Shown: one piece after another, positions 26,981 to 35,913 of the stretch
Layout of the letters: every line of letters starts with the position of its first letter
How positions within the stretch are numbered: position 1 is the first letter of the stretch
Assembly (NCBI RefSeq): GCF_002807685.1
Contig: NZ_PEAX01000005.1
Span: 186,001-250,000 of the forward strand
Direction of reading: 5' to 3'
DNA length: 64,000 nt
DNA from: Neoalteromonas flava
GTDB lineage: Bacteria; Pseudomonadota; Gammaproteobacteria; Enterobacterales; Alteromonadaceae
Notes under the pieces: model-generated
The model's input: the letters and a program-made list of their open reading frames with translations, nothing else
The model's database searches: none
Told to the model about the DNA's origin: nothing
Position numbers and translations under genes: made by a program

Positions 26981-27107
26981 TGTTCGATTAATATATTGAA
27001 CACTGTTCGATAAAAGTCAAGAAAAAATAAAACACTGTTCAATTAATTTTTGAACGCTATTGACCAGTCGATGGATTAGGGATAGTCTAAAAAAACACTG
27101 TTCGATA
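26981..27107. promoter_or_regulatory. Operator repeats, ATYGAACA-N-TGTTCRAT type
   Basis: A full 17-bp palindrome, ATTGAACACTGTTCGAT, lies at 26995-27011. Partial copies are TGTTCGAT at 26981-26988, AACACTGTTCAAT at 27031-27043 (followed by TTGAACG at 27050-27056) and AACACTGTTCGAT at 27094-27106. They fill the gap between the VIT/VWA gene and the TetR-family gene, so binding by that regulator and control of both directions is the natural inference. Confidence 0.7.
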
Positions 27108-27731
27108 ATGAGTTGGTTTAAGCAGACGATGGGAAGAAGAAACGATCATAATGCAGATGAGTTCAACGAGTTGGTGCTCACCCAAATGGAAGAGTTCCTC
27201 ACTCGTTTACCAGCATCTGAACTGAGTTTGCGTAAAGTTGCCAAAATGATTGGGTATGCGCCAAGCACGCTCATTCATACCTATAGCAACTGGTCGATGT
27301 TATTGCTGCGGGTAAACGCAAGAACATTGGATCGCTTACTGAAAAGTTTAACAACCACCGAGGCAGAGTTCACAGATCCAGAGCAACGTTTGTATGCAAT
27401 TGCAGAGAGCTATTTGGCCTTCGCGTGCCAGCAGCCACACTTATGGAGCTTAGTATTCGAACATAAATTACCGGCGGGAGCAGATATTCCGGATTGGATG
27501 CAGCAGCGAATTAACACCTTGTTTGAATTCGTTTCAAAATGTCTAGCCGATATCAATGACTCGCACTCGCCAGTGCAAACGCAGTTATCAGCGAATACCC
27601 TGTGGGCCAGCGTGCATGGCATAACGCTGTTAACGTTGGATGATAAGTTATCGCTGAATATGAACACTGATCCAAAGGTTATGTTGCATGATCTCCTGGA
27701 TAACTATTTGCGCGCCTGGAAAAACGGCTAG
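27108..27731 (+). CDS. TetR/AcrR-family transcriptional regulator
   Basis: 207 residues from ATG 27108; ATG 27129 (MGRRNDHNADEFNELVL) is an alternative, and the TTG at 27060 is unlikely because it lies among operators. The N-terminal helix-turn-helix is LSLRKVAKMIGYAPSTLIHTYSNWSMLLLRV, followed by an all-helical ligand domain (YLAFACQQPHLWSLVFEH, ...TLWASVHGITLLTL) of the WHG type. The last copy of the palindrome ends one base before ATG 27108, a position suited to autorepression. It is followed after 11 nt by the MFS-acyltransferase gene, so lipid or fatty-acid responsive control is a reasonable guess. Confidence 0.88.
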   Translation: MSWFKQTMGRRNDHNADEFNELVLTQMEEFLTRLPASELSLRKVAKMIGYAPSTLIHTYSNWSMLLLRVNARTLDRLLKSLTTTEAEFTDPEQRLYAIAESYLAFACQQPHLWSLVFEHKLPAGADIPDWMQQRINTLFEFVSKCLADINDSHSPVQTQLSANTLWASVHGITLLTLDDKLSLNMNTDPKVMLHDLLDNYLRAWKNG

Positions 27732-27742
27732 AGGATGAACCA

Positions 27743-29617
27743 ATGAGCTCTCAATTTGAATTACTGACAACCCGGCGCTTTTTACCGTTTTTTCTTACTC
27801 AAGCGCTTGGTGCGTTTAACGACAATATTTTTAAAAATGCTTTGATGTTGCTTATGGCATTTACTGCGGCGAGCAATTTACCCTTTTCCACTGACATACT
27901 GATGAACCTTGCTGCAGGATTATTCATATTGCCTTTCTTTTTGTTTTCTGCAAGCGCTGGTGAGCTGGCTGATAATATGGAAAAGTCGCGCATCATTCGC
28001 TGGGTAAAACTGGTCGAAATTGTACTGATGTCTTTTGCCGCCATCGCGTTTTATTACGAAATGTATATGGTACTGCTCGGTCTCTTATTCTTAATGGGCA
28101 CCCAATCGGCTTTCTTCGGTCCCGTAAAATACGCAATTTTGCCGTCGCTGGTGGATGAAACCGAGTTAATCGGTGCTAACGCACTGGTCGAAATGGGCAC
28201 GTTTGTGGCTATTTTGTTGGGCACCATAGGTGCAGGTTTGATTATGGGGTTGGAACACACGCTGTTTGTATTTTCGTGTGTACTGGTAGCTACAGCAATT
28301 GTCGGATATTTGGCTGCGCGCAAAGTACCCGCTATAGCAATGACCAATCCGCAACAAGCATTCAAATGGCAACCGGTTCGTCAAACCAAACAGGCTATGC
28401 GGATCTGCTTTGAACAGCGGCCAATTTACTTGTCTATTTTTGCCATCAGTTGGTTTTGGTTTTTGGGTGCGGGCTACTTAACTCAATTCCCGAACTTCGC
28501 CAAAGATTCATTAGGTGGTGATAGTTCAGTGGTCACTGTGTTGTTGTGTGCCTTTACGATTGGTGTTGCGGTCGGCTCAATGCTATGTGAGCGTCTATCG
28601 GGGCATAAAATTGAACTAGGGATAGTGCCGATCGGGTCTATTGGACTGACCGTATTTGGTGTGGATTTGTATTTTGCAACTCCGACGCTACTTCCTGAAC
28701 AACTGTTGGCAGCGCAGGCGTTTTTTGAACAAAGCTATGCATGGCGGGTACTGATTGATCTTTCGTTGATTGGTATCTTTGGTGGCTTCTTTATTGTGCC
28801 CTTGTATGCATTATTGCAGCAGCGCGCGAAGCCAGAAGAGCGCGCTAGAGTGATCAGTGCGAATAATATCTTTAATGCACTGTTTATGGTGGGCAGTGCG
28901 CTTTCAGGTATTGTGCTGCTTGGCATGTTGGATTTATCCATACCGCAATATTTTCTGGTACTTGCTTTATTCAATGCGGTAGTGGCCGTGTATGTGTACA
29001 GCCAAATGCCAGAGTTTGTGCTGCGCTTTATGATCTGGATGTTAAGTCACAGCATGTATCGTGTGACCCACAAAGAGCTAGATAATATTCCTGATGAAGG
29101 CGCTGCATTGTTAGTGTGTAATCATGTGAGTTATGTTGATGCGTTGCTGTTGGCCGGTGCCTGTCGTCGACCGATCCGTTTCGTGATGGACGACAACATC
29201 TTTAAAAGCCCGGTATTAGGATGGCTATTTAAAATAGCTAAAACCATTCCAATCTGTGCCAAAGCGAAAGATGAGGCAACCTATGAAAATGCCTTTAAAC
29301 GGATTAAGGCTGAATTGGATGACGGCAACCTGGTGTGTATTTTCCCAGAGGGTAAATTGACTCGCAGTGGTGATATCAACCCGTTTAAAACTGGCGTCGA
29401 GCGGATCTTGCAAGAAACGCCGGTCCCGGTTGTCCCTATGGCGCTGCAAGGATTATGGGGCTCGTTTTTCAGTCATCAGGGCAGCGGTATGTTTAAATCG
29501 GGTAAGCGCTTCTGGTCTAAGGTGAATATAATCGCTGCTGAGCCCGTTCCGGCGACTGCCGCAAACGCAGAAATGCTGCAAGCAAAGGTGCAATTGTTAC
29601 GCGGTGACCATGCCTAA
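27743..29617 (+). CDS. MFS transporter (LplT-like) fused to a PlsC-type acyltransferase
   Basis: 624 residues. The first ~420 are a 12-TM MFS transporter starting FLPFFLTQALGAFNDNIFKNA, the hallmark of lysophospholipid flippase LplT. The rest is a 1-acyl-glycerol-3-phosphate-type acyltransferase with the HX4D motif in NHVSYVDALLL (about 459) and FPEGKLTRSGD (about 533). In E. coli LplT and the acyltransferase/acyl-ACP synthetase Aas are separate; here transporter and acyltransferase are one chain and the synthetase domain is missing. Likely role: import of lysophospholipids and re-acylation at the inner membrane. In an operon with the TetR gene. Confidence 0.9.
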   Translation: MSSQFELLTTRRFLPFFLTQALGAFNDNIFKNALMLLMAFTAASNLPFSTDILMNLAAGLFILPFFLFSASAGELADNMEKSRIIRWVKLVEIVLMSFAAIAFYYEMYMVLLGLLFLMGTQSAFFGPVKYAILPSLVDETELIGANALVEMGTFVAILLGTIGAGLIMGLEHTLFVFSCVLVATAIVGYLAARKVPAIAMTNPQQAFKWQPVRQTKQAMRICFEQRPIYLSIFAISWFWFLGAGYLTQFPNFAKDSLGGDSSVVTVLLCAFTIGVAVGSMLCERLSGHKIELGIVPIGSIGLTVFGVDLYFATPTLLPEQLLAAQAFFEQSYAWRVLIDLSLIGIFGGFFIVPLYALLQQRAKPEERARVISANNIFNALFMVGSALSGIVLLGMLDLSIPQYFLVLALFNAVVAVYVYSQMPEFVLRFMIWMLSHSMYRVTHKELDNIPDEGAALLVCNHVSYVDALLLAGACRRPIRFVMDDNIFKSPVLGWLFKIAKTIPICAKAKDEATYENAFKRIKAELDDGNLVCIFPEGKLTRSGDINPFKTGVERILQETPVPVVPMALQGLWGSFFSHQGSGMFKSGKRFWSKVNIIAAEPVPATAANAEMLQAKVQLLRGDHA

Positions 29618-29690
29618 GCCTTGATCGAACTGAACATGAAGTCTGTGTCGCAGCGCAGACTATCGTGCTGCCAGAAAGGGCGGGCGCAAT

Positions 29691-30251
29691 CTAACATTTA
29701 ATGGCTTTACCATTGTTTAGCTCATGAATTCCATCGCCGTTAGTGTCTCGACTCAATTTGATCCGACCTTGCATCGATACTATTAGCGCGCGATTTAACT
29801 GTGGCGTTTTTTGGGTTGGACATAACGTTAGGGTTGCTGGTGTGGCCGTTTGACCATTGGCATGAAAACGGATGTGGCGCTTAGGTCCAACACTTTTGAT
29901 TTGATTGTCAATCTTACCTGAACTCAACAATAAGGGTTCATTAGGATCGCGATGCTTATCGCCATCGCGATCGTCAAATACCATCTTTCCCAGTGTCCAA
30001 TCAGAAAAGTCACAGCGCTGCCAATTCTGCGTGGGGCATAACGATAATGTGCGCTGCTGATCGATGGCCAAGGCTCTGGTGGCTTGGATAACCCCGCTGA
30101 GCGAATTTAACTCTGCGATGATTTGTGACTTGCGATACAACTCAGATAGCGGGGGAACGGCAGTGGTTAATAAAAAGCTACTGATCCCCAGTGCGACCAT
30201 TAACTCCGTTAAGGTCGCGCCAGACACTGGCGAACCTGTATAAGCTCTCAT
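29691..30251 (-). CDS. GspH/FimT-family type IV pseudopilin
   Basis: The start is ATG 30251 with AGGAG eight nt upstream. The N-terminus MRAYTGSPVSGATLTELMVA holds a prepilin peptidase site (after Gly, G^ATLTELMV), followed by a hydrophobic helix. The 186-residue protein continues with the GspH/FimT core (LSLCPTQNWQRCDFSDWTLGKMVFDDRDGD and a C-terminal SMQGRIKLSRDTNGDG). FimT-like minor pilins take part in type IV pilus assembly or DNA binding. The gene stands apart from the pilin cluster and is convergent with the MFS-acyltransferase gene. Confidence 0.88.
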   Translation of the reverse strand: MRAYTGSPVSGATLTELMVALGISSFLLTTAVPPLSELYRKSQIIAELNSLSGVIQATRALAIDQQRTLSLCPTQNWQRCDFSDWTLGKMVFDDRDGDKHRDPNEPLLLSSGKIDNQIKSVGPKRHIRFHANGQTATPATLTLCPTQKTPQLNRALIVSMQGRIKLSRDTNGDGIHELNNGKAIKC

Positions 30252-30342
30252 AGCAAACTCCTGAATACAGTGTTTACCCAGCATAGTTCGTAAGGATGTC
30301 GTTAAACACTGGTCTCAGGGCTAGAAGCGCGTTACATGAAAA

Positions 30343-30489
30343 CTATTTGAGTTTGATTCGCGCCTTGCCATCTAATACCCAGCCCAGCGGAGTGCTGCGC
30401 AAGAACAATTGGTAATTAATCAGCCACAGCACAAGTGATTCTGCCGTCGATCCTTTACGCTGTGATTGTGCGACGCCGCATGCGTGCAC
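30343..30489 (-). CDS. Doubtful 48-residue ORF downstream of gpsA
   Basis: A minus-strand frame from GTG 30489 to TAG 30343 ends ...WVLDGKARIKLK and is protein-like in composition (LVLWLINYQLFLRSTPLGWV). The frame stays open upstream into the gpsA 3' end. There is no ribosome binding site and no recognised homologue. It could be a small co-transcribed protein, a relic of a longer gene, or chance. Confidence 0.2.
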   Translation of the reverse strand: MHACGVAQSQRKGSTAESLVLWLINYQLFLRSTPLGWVLDGKARIKLK

Positions 30490-30515
30490 AGCCGAGCAAA
30501 GGGCATTAGTCGAGT

Positions 30516-31517
30516 TTATTCGGCCTTTTGCTCGCGGCCTAACAAGGTCAAGGCGGCTTCTTTGGCCGATTTGCCCTGATAGAGGACTTGGTAGATTTGT
30601 TCACTGATTGGCATTTCAACGCCCTCACGTTGAGCGAGAATATGCACTTCTTCGGTATTGCGGTAGCCTTCAACCACTTGCCCAATATCCGCCATTGCTT
30701 GTTCCACACTAACACCTTTGCCAAGTGCAATCCCAAAACGACGGTTACGGCTTTGGTTGTCAGTACAGGTGAGAACTAGGTCACCGAGGCCAGCCATACC
30801 CATAAAAGTCTCTGGTTGTGCGCCTAATTGCACGCCCAAGCGGGTCAGCTCTGCTAAACCGCGAGTGATCAGTGCGGTTCGAGCATTGGCCCCAAACCCT
30901 AAACCATCCGCAAGTCCCGCTCCAATGGCAATTACATTTTTAACTGCACCGCCTAATTGCACGCCAATAAAATCTGGGTTGTAGTACACCCTAAAGGTTT
31001 TTGCACAGTGCAATTTATCGGCAAATTCCTGCGCCAGAGTTTGATCCGTTGCTGATAATGAAATCGCAGTGGGTAATCCTGCAACCATTTCTTTAGCAAA
31101 GGTAGGGCCAGAAAGCACTGCCAGAGGTCGGTCAGTACCCAAAATATCGGTCGCAACATCACGTAATAATCGACCCGTTCCGGGCTCTAAACCCTTGGTA
31201 GCCCAAATAATACGGTGTTGCTCATTGAGATAAGGTTTGAGTGTCTCCAGCGTTTGCTTAAAAGCATGGCTTGGAACAACGATGAGCAAATCTTGGCTGC
31301 GCTTAACGGCTTCAACTAGATCGGCTTCCACGTGTAAGTCTTGCGGAAAACTGGCGCCTGGCAAGTAACGTGTATTCTCACGTTCTTGCTCAAGCGCTTG
31401 CATATGCCCCTTGTCGCGCCCCCACAAATAGGTAGGCACGCCGTTACGGGCTAAACAAAACGCCAGCGCAGTCCCGTACGAACCGGCGCCAAAGACACTG
31501 ACTGGCGTTTGACTCAT
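30516..31517 (-). CDS. gpsA: Glycerol-3-phosphate dehydrogenase [NAD(P)+]
   Basis: The start is ATG 31517 ([20 protein letters not shown]), directly after the secB stop; the longer frame to 31592 is read-through over secB. 333 residues: a Rossmann [10 protein letters not shown], substrate-binding [18 protein letters not shown], the catalytic lysine in [14 protein letters not shown], and the C-terminal [20 protein letters not shown]. It makes sn-glycerol-3-phosphate for phospholipid synthesis. In an operon with secB, grxC and a rhodanese gene, as in many Gammaproteobacteria. Confidence 0.96.
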   Translation of the reverse strand: MSQTPVSVFGAGSYGTALAFCLARNGVPTYLWGRDKGHMQALEQERENTRYLPGASFPQDLHVEADLVEAVKRSQDLLIVVPSHAFKQTLETLKPYLNEQHRIIWATKGLEPGTGRLLRDVATDILGTDRPLAVLSGPTFAKEMVAGLPTAISLSATDQTLAQEFADKLHCAKTFRVYYNPDFIGVQLGGAVKNVIAIGAGLADGLGFGANARTALITRGLAELTRLGVQLGAQPETFMGMAGLGDLVLTCTDNQSRNRRFGIALGKGVSVEQAMADIGQVVEGYRNTEEVHILAQREGVEMPISEQIYQVLYQGKSAKEAALTLLGREQKAE

Positions 31518-31518
31518 C

Positions 31519-32022
31519 TTATGCGTCAGCTTGTTGGGCGGCTTGTTGCTCTTGGGCGCGCTTCTGCATGTATGCAGTGAAGATCGCGTCAAAATTCACA
31601 GGCGCTAAATTCAATGGAGGGAAAGTGCCACGGTTAACTAGGTTAGATACTGCTTCACGCGCATACGGGAAGAGTAAGTTAGGGCAATACGAACCTAACA
31701 AGTGTGCTTTATTTTGATCCGGCATTTCACCAACATTAAACAAACCTGCTTGCTGCACTTCACACAAAAATGCAGTTTCTTCGCCTAAGGTTGCAGTTAC
31801 GGTGATCGCCAGCACTACTTCATAAGTGTTTTCGTTAATTTGGTTGGTACGAGTATCGATGTCCAATTTAACTTCTGGCTTCCACTCTTTGGTGAATACG
31901 TTCGGAGAATTCGGCGTTTCAAAAGAAATGTCTTTTGTGTAGATGCGCTGAATATTAAATTGTGGAGCTTGGTTCTGTTGCTCAGCGCCAGCTGCGCCGT
32001 TCGTTTGCTGTTCGTCTGCCAT
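31519..32022 (-). CDS. secB: Protein-export chaperone SecB
   Basis: 167 residues. The conserved core [19 protein letters not shown], then [27 protein letters not shown] and [36 protein letters not shown], are unmistakable for the tetrameric cytoplasmic chaperone that hands unfolded precursors to SecA. A Gln/Ala-rich tail ([10 protein letters not shown]) follows. It starts 23 nt after grxC and abuts gpsA. Confidence 0.97.
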   Translation of the reverse strand: MADEQQTNGAAGAEQQNQAPQFNIQRIYTKDISFETPNSPNVFTKEWKPEVKLDIDTRTNQINENTYEVVLAITVTATLGEETAFLCEVQQAGLFNVGEMPDQNKAHLLGSYCPNLLFPYAREAVSNLVNRGTFPPLNLAPVNFDAIFTAYMQKRAQEQQAAQQADA

Positions 32023-32045
32023 AATACTGCCTGTATTGATTAGGT

Positions 32046-32309
32046 TTAATCCGCTGCGAGGAGTGGATCTAATTTTTGTTGAGATTCGAGTGCATACATA
32101 TCGTCACATCCGCCAATATGTTGCTGGTTGATAAAGATTTGCGGCACAGTGTAACCACCGTTTGCGCGGCTTATCATTTCATCACGCAATTCGGGTTGCT
32201 TATCGATAGGATACTCAGTGTAAGCCACGCCTTTCTGCTCGAGTAACGCTTTTGCTCGGTGACAAAATGGGCAATACCCTTTGGTGTAGATTTCAACTTG
32301 ACTCATCAT
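32046..32309 (-). CDS. grxC: Glutaredoxin 3
   Basis: An 87-residue dithiol glutaredoxin: the active site is YCPFCHRAK (CPFC), with the cis-proline segment [25 protein letters not shown] for glutathione binding. It reduces disulfides with glutathione, including ribonucleotide reductase in E. coli. It lies 9 nt downstream of the rhodanese gene in the same transcript. Confidence 0.95.
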   Translation of the reverse strand: MMSQVEIYTKGYCPFCHRAKALLEQKGVAYTEYPIDKQPELRDEMISRANGGYTVPQIFINQQHIGGCDDMYALESQQKLDPLLAAD

Positions 32310-32318
32310 TTTTCCGTC

Positions 32319-32744
32319 TTATTTGCTTACTGGAAGACCAGCTCCCGTCCAGGCGTTAATACCGCCTTTTAATACAGACACTTGCGGGAAACCGGCTTTA
32401 ACCAGTTGCAAGGCTGTCTTGCGTGCGCTATGCCCCATGGCACAAGCTACAATAATGGGTTTATCTTTATATTTTTCAAGTTTACCAAAGTCGGCTGCGC
32501 GGACTTCTTCAGGTTTTAACTGTCGAGAGCCCAGGATATGACCTTTTTTAAACTCCGCTGGAGGGCGAATATCGAGAACGACGGCATCTTGTTTGTTAAT
32601 TTGTAGTGTCGCGTCGTGCGTACTAACTTCTTTGACGGGCGAAAAAGCACTATTAACAAAGCTGTACACCAGCATAACCACTAGTGCGACCCAAATCGCT
32701 GACAATATGAAATTGTTTCCAGCGAACTCGATGATTTGTTCCAT
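32319..32744 (-). CDS. Membrane-anchored rhodanese-like protein
   Basis: A 141-residue protein with one N-terminal TM helix (about residues 11-31) and a single rhodanese domain. The active-site loop is VACAMGHSARKTA with Cys near residue 100; the N-terminal part has DATLQINKQDAVVLDIRPPAEFKKGHILGS. It is the YibN type found upstream of grxC-secB-gpsA. The physiological sulfur acceptor is not known. Confidence 0.92.
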   Translation of the reverse strand: MEQIIEFAGNNFILSAIWVALVVMLVYSFVNSAFSPVKEVSTHDATLQINKQDAVVLDIRPPAEFKKGHILGSRQLKPEEVRAADFGKLEKYKDKPIIVACAMGHSARKTALQLVKAGFPQVSVLKGGINAWTGAGLPVSK

Positions 32745-33130
32745 TAATTCTGGCTCCGTGAAGCGCGGTAAAAAGAACGCAAAGTATATAGAAAATTCTC
32801 AATTTTGAAAGCCAAGAAGGCCTTATTACAGGCGCTTTGGCACAGAATGGTGAGTACGTAACGAGTAGCTGGCCTTATTTAGCAAGCGTTGCTAGTGCAT
32901 ACATCATGGCGATCATATGCTCAACGGCAGTGCGAAGCAGCCATGAGCCAACTCGGTAAACGTATGATCCGCAGCAACTTATACGTAGTCCCAGTAGTAA
33001 ACAAAGCGGCATATCTATAGCATCTGGATCTAATTCAGATTGGCAAAGCTGTTTATTAACCGTTCGGTTACTGGTATTTTTTAACGCCTGAATATCTCTC
33101 TTTTTTTCTATTGCGACCGCTGAGGATTTT
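32745..33130. other. 386-nt intergenic region between the rhodanese gene and gpmI
   Basis: Divergent control region of the grxC-secB-gpsA operon and gpmI. I see no convincing ORF, tRNA or strong hairpin; the open frame on the minus strand here overlaps the gpmI start and lacks a ribosome binding site. Promoters for both operons presumably lie here. Confidence 0.5.
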
Positions 33131-34675
33131 ATGGAAAACGCTGCAACACATCGCAAGAAAACGCTTGCGCTATTAATTTTAGATGGTTGGGGTTATCGCG
33201 AAGACACCGACAATAATGCGATCGCAGCAGCCAATACGCCTAATTTGGACCGTCTGACAAAAGAGTACCCATCGACCTTGATCTCGGGTTCAGGTTTGGA
33301 TGTTGGGTTACCTCAAGGACAAATGGGGAATAGTGAAGTAGGGCACGTGAATCTGGGTGCGGGACGGGTGGTCTACCAAGATTTTACGCGTGTGAGTAAA
33401 GCGATTGAAGAGGGCACCTTTGCCAGCAATCCTGTATTAACTCAAGGTATCGAGACAGCCATCAACGCAGACGGTGCAGTGCATATTATGGGCTTAATGT
33501 CGCCGGGCGGCGTGCATAGCCACGAAGAACACATATTTGCTGCGCTGAAATTGGCAGTGGCGAAAGGCGCGAAAGCAGTTTACTTGCATGCGTTTCTAGA
33601 CGGCCGCGACACACCTCCCCGCAGCGCAAAATCAAGCCTTGAAAAGGCTGACGAGTTGTTCGCATCGTTGGGAACAGGTCGCACGGCTTCACTAGTAGGG
33701 CGCTATTATGCGATGGACCGCGATAATCGCTGGGATCGGGTTCAGCAAGCCTATGATTTACTCACGTTAGGCAAAGCAGAGTATACCGCTGATAGCGCTG
33801 TGGCTGGATTGGAAGATGCCTATGCTCGCGACGAGAATGACGAGTTTGTGAAGCCAACTGTGATTGGTGATAAAGCGACTATTAATGACAATGATTGCGT
33901 TATATTTATGAATTTCAGGGCTGATCGGGCACGTGAATTGAGTCATGCGTTTGTCGATGCAGAATTTACTGGGTTTAGTCGCGAGTCACACCCACAGTTA
34001 GCCGCGTTTATATCATTGACCGAGTATGCGTCAGATATCCCTTCCCAAGTCGCGTTCCCATCTGAAGACCTAGTGAATGTGATGGGTGAGTGGTTGGCGA
34101 AACATGATAAAACTCAACTACGAATTTCTGAAACGGAAAAATACGCCCACGTAACATTTTTCTATAGTGGCGGTCGAGAGAGCGAATTCGACGGTGAAAA
34201 ACGGGTATTGATCCCTTCGCCTGACGTGGCAACGTACGATTTGCAGCCTGAAATGAATTCAGAAAAGTTGACCGATGAATTGGTCGCTGCGATTGAGTCG
34301 GGTGAGTTTGATGTAATTGTGTGTAACTTCCCTAACGGCGACATGGTTGGTCATACGGGTAATTTTGATGCTGCGGTGAAAGCCTGTGAAGCAGTCGATA
34401 CTGCAATTGGCCGCATCGTGGAAGCGCTGGAAAAACAGGGTGGGGAATGTCTAATTACCGCTGATCATGGTAATGCTGAGCAGATGCGAGATCACTGTAC
34501 TGGCCAAGCACATACTGCACATACTAGTGAGCCAGTCCCGTTTATTTATTTTGGGCGTGACGCTATAGCTAGAACCGGTGGGACCTTAAGTGATGTTGCG
34601 CCGACCATGTTATATCTTATGGGTATGGAGCAACCCAGCGAAATGACGGGTAAATCCATTCTGGAATTGAAATAA
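33131..34675 (+). CDS. gpmI: 2,3-bisphosphoglycerate-independent phosphoglycerate mutase
   Basis: A 514-residue binuclear-metal mutase converting 3-phosphoglycerate to 2-phosphoglycerate. The phosphoserine site is [17 protein letters not shown], with [12 protein letters not shown] at the N-terminal metal site and [12 protein letters not shown] / [14 protein letters not shown] at the C-terminal metal site. Followed by envC and, beyond, yibQ, the same order as in E. coli (gpmM-envC-yibQ). Confidence 0.97.
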   Translation: MENAATHRKKTLALLILDGWGYREDTDNNAIAAANTPNLDRLTKEYPSTLISGSGLDVGLPQGQMGNSEVGHVNLGAGRVVYQDFTRVSKAIEEGTFASNPVLTQGIETAINADGAVHIMGLMSPGGVHSHEEHIFAALKLAVAKGAKAVYLHAFLDGRDTPPRSAKSSLEKADELFASLGTGRTASLVGRYYAMDRDNRWDRVQQAYDLLTLGKAEYTADSAVAGLEDAYARDENDEFVKPTVIGDKATINDNDCVIFMNFRADRARELSHAFVDAEFTGFSRESHPQLAAFISLTEYASDIPSQVAFPSEDLVNVMGEWLAKHDKTQLRISETEKYAHVTFFYSGGRESEFDGEKRVLIPSPDVATYDLQPEMNSEKLTDELVAAIESGEFDVIVCNFPNGDMVGHTGNFDAAVKACEAVDTAIGRIVEALEKQGGECLITADHGNAEQMRDHCTGQAHTAHTSEPVPFIYFGRDAIARTGGTLSDVAPTMLYLMGMEQPSEMTGKSILELK

Positions 34676-34746
34676 GCCCACGCATCACTTTTTTGTTGCA
34701 AGTATCTTGGGTAGACTGACAGCACGATTATCCTGAGGAATGACTT

Positions 34747-35913
34747 TTGTCGCTGCTGTCTCTACATCATCAAGCACTGTGTAAAGGTTTTTGCCGTCGC
34801 ATGGTGCTTTTTTGTATCTGCGCATTAGTCACTACGTTTGTCAGTGCACAAGAAGCGAGTGAACAAGAGCTAGAGGCAATTCAGCAACAGCTGCGAGAAA
34901 CTCAAGCACAGTTAAAAGAGAAGCAAGCCCGTGCACAAGCACTAGAAACACAATTAAAGCAGGCCGAAATCGCTATTTCGGACAGCGCCAAGGCGCTTTC
35001 GAAAACCAACCGAAATCTGGAAGACAACCGCGTCAAACAGCGTGATCTTGAGCAGCAGCAAGCAGACACTGAACGCAAGATTGCACAGCAGCAAATGCAG
35101 CTCGCGGCGCAAATTAAAAGTGCATTTCTGGCTGGCAATTATGACTACGCTAAAATGTTGTTAAATCAAGAGGATGCCGCAAAATTTGAACGTGTGTTGA
35201 GTTATTATCAATACGTGAGTGAAGCTCGGCGCCAGTCAATTGAACGATTTCGCGGCGACATGCTCGCCTTAGCCGAGATTAATCGCGATCTTAGCGTAAC
35301 CATTACCCGTTTAAGTGAGTTGCTAACGCAGCAAAAACAGCAGCAACAAGCGCTTGATGAACAACAACGTCAGCGAGAGACCACCTTAACAGCGCTGAGT
35401 CAATCAATTCAAACAGACGCGGAGCGAGTGGAGCAGCTGCAAGCCAGTGCACAAGCTTTAGTTAATGCCATCGAGCAAGCGCGTCAGCGCGCCCAGCAAC
35501 AACCCACAGAACTCGATGGATTAGAGCATCGAAAAGGTCAACTTGCTATGCCAGCCGACGGACGATTTAGGCGCATCTTTGGTGACCGTCGTCAGGGCAG
35601 TGTGCGCTGGACCGGTGTGATCATTGAAGGGCGAGAAGGAAGTCCTATCGAAGCCGTTTATCAAGGTCGAGTATTGTATGCGGATTGGCTTAAGGGCTTC
35701 GGCTTGGTAACGATTATTGATCACGGTGAGGGATTTATGAGTGTGTACGGGCACAGCCAAGCGCTACTCACCCAGCCAGGGGATCTGGTTACGGCTGGGC
35801 AAACAATTGGGCTGGTAGGACGCAGTGGTGGGCAAGCAAGTCCAAACTTGTATTTTGAAATTCGGCATAAAGGCAAAGCGCTCAACCCTAGCGCTTGGTT
35901 GCAGTGGCGCTAA
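34747..35913 (+). CDS. envC: Murein hydrolase activator EnvC (degenerate LytM domain)
   Basis: 388 residues starting at TTG 34747, which has GAGGA seven nt upstream. It has a signal peptide, a long Gln-rich coiled coil (about 35-245) and a C-terminal LytM/M23 domain. The usual first metal ligands are absent (RFRRIFGDRRQGSVRW) and the HxH site reads LYFEIR, so it is not itself a peptidase. This is the EnvC pattern, activating amidases AmiA/B at the septum with FtsEX. Neighbours gpmI and yibQ fit. Confidence 0.93.
   Translation: MSLLSLHHQALCKGFCRRMVLFCICALVTTFVSAQEASEQELEAIQQQLRETQAQLKEKQARAQALETQLKQAEIAISDSAKALSKTNRNLEDNRVKQRDLEQQQADTERKIAQQQMQLAAQIKSAFLAGNYDYAKMLLNQEDAAKFERVLSYYQYVSEARRQSIERFRGDMLALAEINRDLSVTITRLSELLTQQKQQQQALDEQQRQRETTLTALSQSIQTDAERVEQLQASAQALVNAIEQARQRAQQQPTELDGLEHRKGQLAMPADGRFRRIFGDRRQGSVRWTGVIIEGREGSPIEAVYQGRVLYADWLKGFGLVTIIDHGEGFMSVYGHSQALLTQPGDLVTAGQTIGLVGRSGGQASPNLYFEIRHKGKALNPSAWLQWR

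Noticed and set aside
32875-33156. 93-codon minus-strand frame upstream of gpmI
   Set aside because: Overlaps the gpmI start, no ribosome binding site, composition not protein-like.
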